Shown here one piece after another: positions 10,301-19,300 of a stretch of DNA of 64,000 bases (position 1 is its first letter; every line of letters starts with the position of its first letter). A model generated the notes under the pieces. That model made no database searches. It was not told the DNA's origin and was given only the letters and a program-made list of their open reading frames with translations. The stretch is taken from positions 1 through 64,000 of the forward strand of contig NZ_JACCDD010000009.1 in the NCBI RefSeq assembly GCF_013415115.1, given 5' to 3'. The DNA is from Vreelandella zhaodongensis (lineage in GTDB: Bacteria; Pseudomonadota; Gammaproteobacteria; Pseudomonadales; Halomonadaceae). Both the position numbers and the translations under genes were made by a program.

Positions 10301-13300
10301 GCATCTGGGACGGCAGCGACCACATCAACACCAGTGCCTGCAGAGACCGATGCGCCATCGGCATTGACGGTGTAGATATCCTGGCCGTCTGCGCCGGTGG
10401 TTTGGTCAACGCTGGCAACGTTGGTGCCTGCTTCAACTTCAGTTTTTGAGGCAGCGGCAGCGCCTTCCAGCTGGCTGAGGTTAACGGCGTCGTTGGCGTT
10501 AACACCATCGGCGAGGTTGCTGATGGTGGTGTTATTCATATCGATACCGCCACCGGTCAGCGTTGGGCCGCCGGTGATGGCGAGGCTACCGCTAGTCACA
10601 CTGGTGAAGGTGACATCCTCGGCGGTGGCGATCTTGATGCCGCCCGCTTCATCGGTCAGCACGATGTTGTCGCCGGTGACGAAGTTGGCAACGTTATCGT
10701 CCTGGTCGAGGGTTTTGACCTCGGTGCCGTCGATCTGGGTGACCACGGTTTGGAGCGCGGAGTCGGCCAACAGCAGGCTGTCTTGGGTCTCCTGGTTGAG
10801 CGCCACTTCATAGTCGGTGACGTTGTTAGCATCTGGGACGGCAGCGACCACATCAACACCAGTGCCTGCAGAGACCGATGCGCCATCGGCATTGACGGTG
10901 TAGATATCCTGGCCGTCTGCGCCGGTGGTTTGGTCAACGCTGGCAACGTTGGTGCCTGCGGCTACTTCAGTGCGGGAAGCCGCCGCAGCACCTTCTAATT
11001 GGCTGAGGTTAACGGCGTCGTTGGCGTCCACCCCATCGGCGAGGTTGCTGATGATGGTGTTGTTCATATCGATACCGCCACCGGTCAGCGTTGGGCCGCC
11101 GGTGATGGCGAGGCTGTCACTGTTGATGCTGGTGAAGGTGACATCCTCAGCGGTGGCAATCTTGATGCCGCCCGCTTCATCGGTCAGTACGATGTTGTCG
11201 CCGGTAACGAAGTTGGCAACGTTATCGTCCTGGTCGAGGGTTTTGACCTCGGTGCCGTCGATCTGGGTGACCACGGTTTGGAGCGCGGAGTCGGCCAACA
11301 GCAGGCTGTCTTGGGTCTCCTGGTTGAGCGCCACTTCATAGTCGGTGACGTTGTTAGCATCTGGGACGGCAGCGACCACATCAACACCAGTGCCTGCAGA
11401 GACCGATGCGCCATCGGCATTGACGGTGTAGATATCCTGGCCGTCTGCGCCGGTGGTTTGGTCAACGCTGGCAACGTTGGTGCCTGCTTCAACTTCAGTT
11501 TTTGAGGCAGCGGCAGCGCCTTCCAGCTGGCTGAGGTTAACGGCGTCGTTGGCGTCCACCCCATCGGCGAGGTTGCTGATGGTGGTGTTATTCATATCGA
11601 TACCGCCACCGGTCAGCGTTGGGCCGCCGGTGATGGCGAGGCTACCGCTAGTCACACTGGTGAAGGTGACATCCTCAGCGGTGGCGATTTTGATGCCGCC
11701 CGCTTCATCGGTCAGCACGATGTTGTCGCCGGTGACAAAGTTGGCAACGTTATCGTCCTGGTCGAGGGTTTTAACCTCGGTGCCGTCGATCTGGGTAACC
11801 ACGCTTTGGAGCGCGGAGTCGGCCAACAGCAGGCTGTCTTGGGTCTCCTGATTCAGCGCCACTTCATAGTCGGTGACGTTGCCACCTGCATCCGTATCGG
11901 TAACGGTCACGCCGGTGCCTGCAGTGACCGATGCACCATCGGCATTGACGGTGTAGATATCCTGGCCGTCCGCGCCAGTGGTTTGGTCAACGCTGGCAAC
12001 GTTGGTGCCCGCTTCAACCTCGGTTTTTGAGGCAGCGGCAGCGCCTTCCAGCTGGCTGAGGTTAACGGCGTCGTTGGCGTTAACACCATCGGCCAGGTTG
12101 CTGATGGTGGTGTTATTCATATCGATACCGCCACCGGTCAGCGTTGGGCCGCCGGTGATGGCGAGGCTACCGCTAGTCACACTGGTGAAGGTGACATCCT
12201 CAGCGGTGGCGATTTTGATGCCGCCTGCTTCATCGGTCAGCACGATGTTGTCGCCGGTAACGAAGTTGGCAACGTTATCGTCCTGGTCGAGGGTTTTAAC
12301 CTCGGTGCCGTCGATCTGGGTAACCACGGTTTGGAGCGCGGAGTCGGCCAGCAGCAGGCTGTCTTGGGTCTCCTGATTGAGCGCCACTTCATAGTCGGTG
12401 ACGTTGTTGGCATCTGGGGCGGCAGCAACCACATCAACACCAGTGCCTGCAGAGACCGATGCGCCATCGGCATTGACGGTGTAGATATCCTGGCCGTCTG
12501 CGCCGGTGGTTTGGTCAACGCTGGCAACGTTGGTGCCTGCTTCAACTTCAGTTTTTGAGGCAGCGGCAGCGCCTTCCAGCTGGCTGAGGTTAACGGCGTC
12601 GTTGGCGTTAACACCATCGGCGAGGTTGCTGATGGTGGTGTTGTTCATATCGATACCGCCACCGGTCAGCGTGGGGCCGCCGATGATGGCGAGGCTACCG
12701 CTAGTCACACTGGTGAAGGTGACATCCTCGGCGGTGGCGATCTTGATGCCGCCCGCTTCATCGGTCAGTACGATGTTGTCGCCGGTAACGAAGTTGGCAA
12801 CGTTATCGTCCTGGTCGAGGGTTTTGACCTCGGTGCCGTCGATCTGGGTGACCACGGTTTGGAGCGCGGAGTCGGCCAACAGCAGGCTGTCTTGGGTCTC
12901 CTGGTTGAGCGCCACTTCATAGTCGGTGACGTTGCCACCTGCATCCGTATCGGTAACGGTCACGCCGGTGCCTGCAGTGACCGTGGTGCCATCGGCATTG
13001 ACGGTGTAGATATCCTGGCCGTCTGCGCCGGTGGTTTGGTCAACGCTGGCAACGTTGGTGCCTGCTGCTACTTCAGTGCGGGAGGCCGCCGCGGCACCTT
13101 CCAGCTGGCTGAGGTTAACGGCGTCGTTGGCGTCCACCCCATCGGCGAGGTTGCTGATGGTGGTGTTATTCATATCGATACCGCCACCGGCCAGCGTTGG
13201 GCCGCCGGTGATGGCGAGGCTGTCGCTGTTGATGCTGGTGAAGGTGACATCCTCGGCGGTGGCGATCTTGATGCCGCCCGCTTCATCGCTCAGCACGATG

Positions 13301-16300
13301 TTGTCGCCGGTGACGAAGTTGGCAACGTTATCGTCCTGGTCGAGGGTTTTGACCTCGGTGCCGTCGATCTGGGTGACCACGGTTTGGAGCGCGGAGTCGG
13401 CCAGTTCCAAACTGTCTTTACTGGCTTGGCTGAGATCCACTGCGTAGTCAGTGACGTTGTTGGCGTCAGGCGTGCCCGCCGCAACTTCAACGGCTGTAGA
13501 GCCTGCGCTAACACTGGCACCATCGGCATTGACGGTGTAGATATCCTGGCCATCTGCGCCGGTGGTTTGGTCAACGCTGGCGACGTTGGTGCCTGCTTCA
13601 ACCTCGGTTTTTGAGGCAGCGGCAGCGCCTTCCAGCTGGCTGAGGTTAACGGCGTCGTTGGCATCCACCCCATCGGCGAGGTTGCTGATGGTGGTGTTGC
13701 TCATATCGATACCGCCACCGGTCAGCGTGGGGCCGCCGGTAATGGCGAGGCTGTCACTGTTGATGCTGGTGAAGGTGACATCCTCGGCGGTGGCGATCTT
13801 GATGCCGCCCGCTTCATCGCTCAGTACGATGTTGTCGCCGGTGACGAAGTTGGCAACGTTATCGTCCTGGTCGAGGGTTTTGACCTCGGTGCCGTCGATC
13901 TGGGTGACCACGGTTTGGAGCGCGGAGTCGGCCAGTTCCAAACTGTCTTTACTGGCTTGGCTGAGATCCACTGCGTAGTCAGTGACGTTGTTGGCGTCAG
14001 GCGTGCCCGCCGCAACTTCAACGGCTGTAGAGCCTGCGCTAACACTGGCACCATCGGCATTGACGGTGTAGATATCCTGGCCATCTGCGCCGGTGGTTTG
14101 GTCAACGCTGGCGACATTGGTGCCTGCTTCAACCTCGGTTTTTGAGGCAGCGGCAGCGCCTTCCAGCTGGCTGAGGTTAACGGCGTCGTTGGCATCCACC
14201 CCATCGGCGAGGTTGCTGATGGTGGTGTTGTTCATATCGATACCGCCACCGGTCAGCGTTGGGCCGCCGGTGATGGCGAGGCTGTCGCTGTTGATGCTGG
14301 TGAAGGTGACATCCTCAGCGGTGGCGATCTTGATGCCGCCCGCTTCATCGCTCAGTACGATGTTGTCGCCGGTGACGAAGTTGGCAACGTTATCGTCCTG
14401 ATCGAGGGTTTTGACCTCGGTGCCGTCGATCTGGGTGACCACGGTTTGTAGCGCGGAGTCGGCCAGCAGCAGGCTGTCTTGGGTCTCCTGATTGAGCGCC
14501 ACTTCATAGTCGGTGACGTTGCCACCTGCATCCGTATCGGTAACGGTCACGCCGGTGCCTGCAGTGACCGATGCACCATCGGCATTGACGGTGTAGATAT
14601 CCTGGCCGTCCGCACCGGTGGTTTGGTCAACACTGGCGACGTTGGTGCCCGCTTCAACTTCGGTGCGGGAAGCCGCCGCGGCACCTTCCAGCTGGCTGAG
14701 GTTAACGGCGTCGTTGGCATCCACCCCATCGGCGAGGTTGCTGATGGTGGTGTTGCTCATATCGATACCGCCACCGGTCAGCGTGGGGCCGCCGGTAATG
14801 GCGAGGCTGTCACTGTTGATGCTGGTGAAGGTGACATCCTCGGCGGTGGCGATCTTGATGCCGCCCGCTTCATCGGTCAGTACGATGTTGTCGCCGGTGA
14901 CGAAGTTGGCAACGTTATCGTCCTGGTCGAGGGTTTTGACCTCGGTGCCGTCGATCTGGGTGACCACGGTTTGTAGCGCGGAGTCGGCCAGCAGCAGGCT
15001 GTCTTGGGTCTCCTGATTGAGCGCCACTTCATAGTCGGTGACGTTGCCACCTGCATCCGTATCGGTAACGGTCACGCCGGTGCCTGCAGTGACCGATGCA
15101 CCATCGGCATTGACGGTGTAGATATCCTGGCCGTCCGCACCGGTGGTTTGGTCAACACTGGCGACGTTGGTGCCCGCTTCAACTTCGGTGCGGGAAGCCG
15201 CCGCGGCACCTTCCAGCTGGCTGAGGTTAACGGCGTCGTTGGCATCCACCCCATCGGCGAGGTTGCTGATGGTGGTGTTGCTCATATCGATACCGCCACC
15301 GGTCAGCGTGGGGCCGCCGGTAATGGCGAGGCTGTCACTGTTGATGCTGGTGAAGGTGACATCCTCGGCGGTGGCGATCTTGATGCCGCCCGCTTCATCG
15401 GTCAGTACGATGTTGTCGCCGGTGACGAAGTTGGCAACGTTATCGTCCTGGTCGAGGGTTTTGACCTCGGTGCCGTCGATCTGGGTGACCACGCTTTGGA
15501 GCGCGGAGTCGGCCAGCAGCAGGCTGTCTTGGGTCTCCTGATTGAGCGCCACTTCATAGTCGGTGACGTTGTTGGCATCTGGGGCGGCAGCGACCACATC
15601 AACACCAGTGCCCGCAGAGACCGATGCACCATCGGCATTGACGGTGTAGATATCCTGGCCGTCCGCGCCGGTGGTTTGGTCAACGCTGGCAACGTTGGTG
15701 CCTGCTGCTACTTCAGTGCGGGAAGCCGCCGCAGCACCTTCTAATTGGCTGAGGTTAACGGCGTCGTTGGCGTCCACCCCATCGGCGAGGTTGCTGATGG
15801 TGGTGTTGTTCATATCGATACCGCCACCGGTCAGCGTTGGGCCGCCGGTGATGGCGAGGCTGTCGCTGTTGATGCTGGTGAAGGTAACATCCTCAGCGGT
15901 GGCGATCTTGATACCGCCCGCTTCATCGGTCAGCACGATGTTGTCGCCGGTGACGAAGTTGGCAACGTTATCGTCCTGGTCGAGGGTTTTGACCTCAGTG
16001 CCGTCGATCTGGGTGACCACGGTTTGTAGCGCGGAGTCGGCCAGCAGCAGGCTGTCTTGGGTCTCCTGATTGAGCGCCACTTCATAGTCGGTGACGTTGT
16101 TAGCATCTGGGGCGGCAGCGACCACATCAACACCAGTGCCTGCAGAGACCGATGCACCATCGGCATTGACGGTGTAGATATCCTGGCCGTCTGCGCCGGT
16201 GGTTTGGTCAACGCTGGCAACGTTGGTGCCTGCGGCTACTTCAGTGCGGGAAGCCGCCGCAGCACCTTCTAATTGGCTGAGGTTAACGGCGTCGTTGGCG

Positions 16301-19300
16301 TTAACACCATCGGCGAGGTTGCTGATGGTGGTGTTGTTCATATCGATACCGCCACCGGTCAGCGTGGGGCCGCCGGTGATGGCGAGGCTACCGCTAGTCA
16401 CACTGGTGAAGGTGACATCCTCGGCGGTGGCGATCTTGATGCCGCCCGCTTCATCGGTCAGTACGATGTTGTCGCCGGTGACGAAGTTGGCAACGTTATC
16501 GTCCTGGTCGAGGGTTTTGACCTCGGTTCCGTCGATCTGGGTGACCACGGTTTGGAGCGCGGAGTCGGCCAGCAGCAGGCTGTCTTGGGTCTCCTGGTTC
16601 AGCGCGACTTCATAGTCGATGACGTTGTCCGCATCCGGGCCGGTGGCGACGACATCCATGCCGGTGCCTGCACTGACGGTGGTGCCGTCGGCATTGACGG
16701 TGTAGATATCCTGGCCGTCTGCGCCGGTGGTTTGGTCAACGCTGGCAACGTTGGTGCCTGCTTCAACTTCAGTTTTTGAGGCAGCGGCAGCGCCTTCCAG
16801 CTGGCTGAGGTTAACGGCATCGTTGGCGTTAACACCATCGGCGAGATTGCTGATGGTGGTGTTGTTCATATCGATACCACCACCGGTCAGCGTGGGGCCG
16901 CCGGTAATGGCGAGGCTGTCACTGTTGATGCTGGTGAAGGTGACATCCTCGGCGGTGGCGATCTTGATGCCGCCCGCTTCATCGCTCAGCACGATGTTGT
17001 CGCCGGTGACGAAGTTGGCAACGTTATCGTCCTGGTCGAGGGTTTTAACCTCGGTGCCGTCGATCTGGGTAACCACGCTTTGGAGCGCGGAGTCGGCCAA
17101 CAGCAGGCTGTCTTGGGTGTCCTGGTTGAGCGCCACTTCATAGTCGGTGACGTTGTTGGCATCTGGGGCGGCAGCGACCACATCAACCCCCGTACCGGCA
17201 GAGACCGATGCGCCATCGGCATTGACGGTGTAGATATCCTGGCCGTCCGCGCCGGTGGTTTGGTCAACGCTGGCGACGTTGGTGCCCGCTTCAACTTCGG
17301 TGCGGGAAGCCGCCGCGGCACCTTCCAGCTGGCTGAGGTTAACGGCGTCGTTGGCGTCCACCCCATCGGCGAGGTTGCTGATGGTGGTGTTATTCATATC
17401 GATACCGCCACCGGTCAGCGTTGGGCCGCCGGTGATGGTGAGGCTACCGCTAGTCACACTGGTGAAGGTGACATCCTCGGCGGTGGCGATCTTGATGCCG
17501 CCCGCTTCATCGCTCAGTACGATGTTGTCGCCGGTGACGAAGTTGGCAACGTTATCGTCCTGATCGAGGGTTTTGACCTCGGTGCCGTCGATCTGGGTGA
17601 CCACGGTTTGTAGTGCGGAGTCGGCCAGTTCCAAACTGTCTTTACTGGCTTGGCTGAGATCCACTGCGTAGTCAGTGACGTTGTTGGCGTCGGGCGTGCC
17701 CGCCGCAACTTCAACGGCTGTAGAGCCTGCGCTAACACTGGCACCATCGGCATTGACGGTGTAGATATCCTGGCCATCTGCGCCGGTGGTTTGGTCAACG
17801 CTGGCGACGTTGGTGCCCGCTTCAACTTCAGTTTTTGAGGCAGCGGCAGCGTCTTCCAGCTGGCTGAGGTTGACCGCGTGATCACCGGCAGTACCGTCGG
17901 CCACGCCGGTGATGGTGGTGTTACCGGCATCCATACCACCTGCACCAATGGTGATTGGGCCAGCGGTGAGGGTGTCGGTTTGGACATCGCTAAAGACGAC
18001 GTTGTCGGCGGTGGCAATCTCAATACTGCCGCCGTCGTCACTTAGCTCGATGTTTTTGCCACCGATAAAGTTGGCAACGTTATCGTCCTGATCGAGGGTT
18101 TTGACATCCACCCCGTCGATCTGGGTAACCACGCTTTGGAGCGCGGAGTCGGCCAGCAGCAGGCTGTCTTGGGTGTCCTGGTTCAGCGCGACTTCATAGT
18201 CGGTGATGTTGTTGGCATCTGGGCCGGTGGGAGTAACGTCAACACCGGTACCGGCGCTCACCGTGGTGCCGTCGGCATTGACGGTGTAGATAGTTCCACC
18301 GTCGGGGTTCTCACTCTCAACAACATCGGCAACGTTAGTTCCCGCCTCAACTTTAGATTGCGCGGCAATTAACTGGCTGACGTTAACCGCATCGTCTAAC
18401 TCGGTACCGGCGGCCACGCTGGTGATCTGGCGGCTGCCAACATCCACCGCGGCGCGCTGTGCCACCGTTCCCTCAATTGCACTTGTATCCGTAGCGCTAG
18501 CTCCAAACGGAACATAACCTGCTATACCCGCCGCGGTATCAGCCTCCGATTCAGAGCCCAGAGCCACACCATTAGCAGCAGTTGCTGTGGCACTCCCACC
18601 AATCGCTACCGCACCGCCTGCCGTAGTAGACGCCTCACTACCGATGGATACTGAACCAGATTCGGTGTTATTCGCAGCGATTCCCAACGCAATCGAATTG
18701 AAAGCACCATCAGCATTGGAAGCAAGAGTCCCGATGGATATTGCACCGCTGGCCCCCTCTCCGACCAAAGCGGCACTGCCTAAAGCAACGCTATCCCACG
18801 CGTTGCTACCAACACTGGTCAACCTGCCGATAGAAATAGCGTTTCGAGAATCAGTACCTACTGTAGCTTCAGAACCAATCGCTGTACCACCATCTGAACC
18901 GCTTGACACTTGCGCTCTAGATCCAAGAGCCGCTGCATCAGCCGCTCCATCTACTTCTGAGAGTTGTCCAACTGCTACACTGCTTCCTCCAAGAGTACTT
19001 CCATCAACACGCGCACCTTCTCCAATGGCAACGTCTCCATCACCAACAGCTTCAGCATTAACCCCCGCTGCCAGAGCATTGGCACCTGTGGCACCATCAT
19101 TTGCGTAATTTCCTTGCGGGTTGTTGTCATCATTAACGCTGAAGTAGTGAATTTCGCTGGCTTTTAACTGCGCTACGTTAACCGCATCTGAATCCTCGGT
19201 ACCCGCAGCCACCCCGGTGATCTGACGGAATACACCGCCAGTGGCATCACCTACAGCGACGGCTCCTGTGGTGCTCTCGGTGGCAGCAATCGCTGCATCC

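Noticed and set aside
9869..17563. Series of ~130-170 aa plus-strand open frames recurring every ~528 bp
   Set aside because: They are antisense shadows of the adhesin 2 cassettes; the periodic repeat and biased codon use create open frames on the opposite strand. No ribosome binding sites or known domains.
9415..18275. CRISPR array, suggested by regular repeats
   Set aside because: Unit length (~528 bp) and an open coding frame through all units exclude this.
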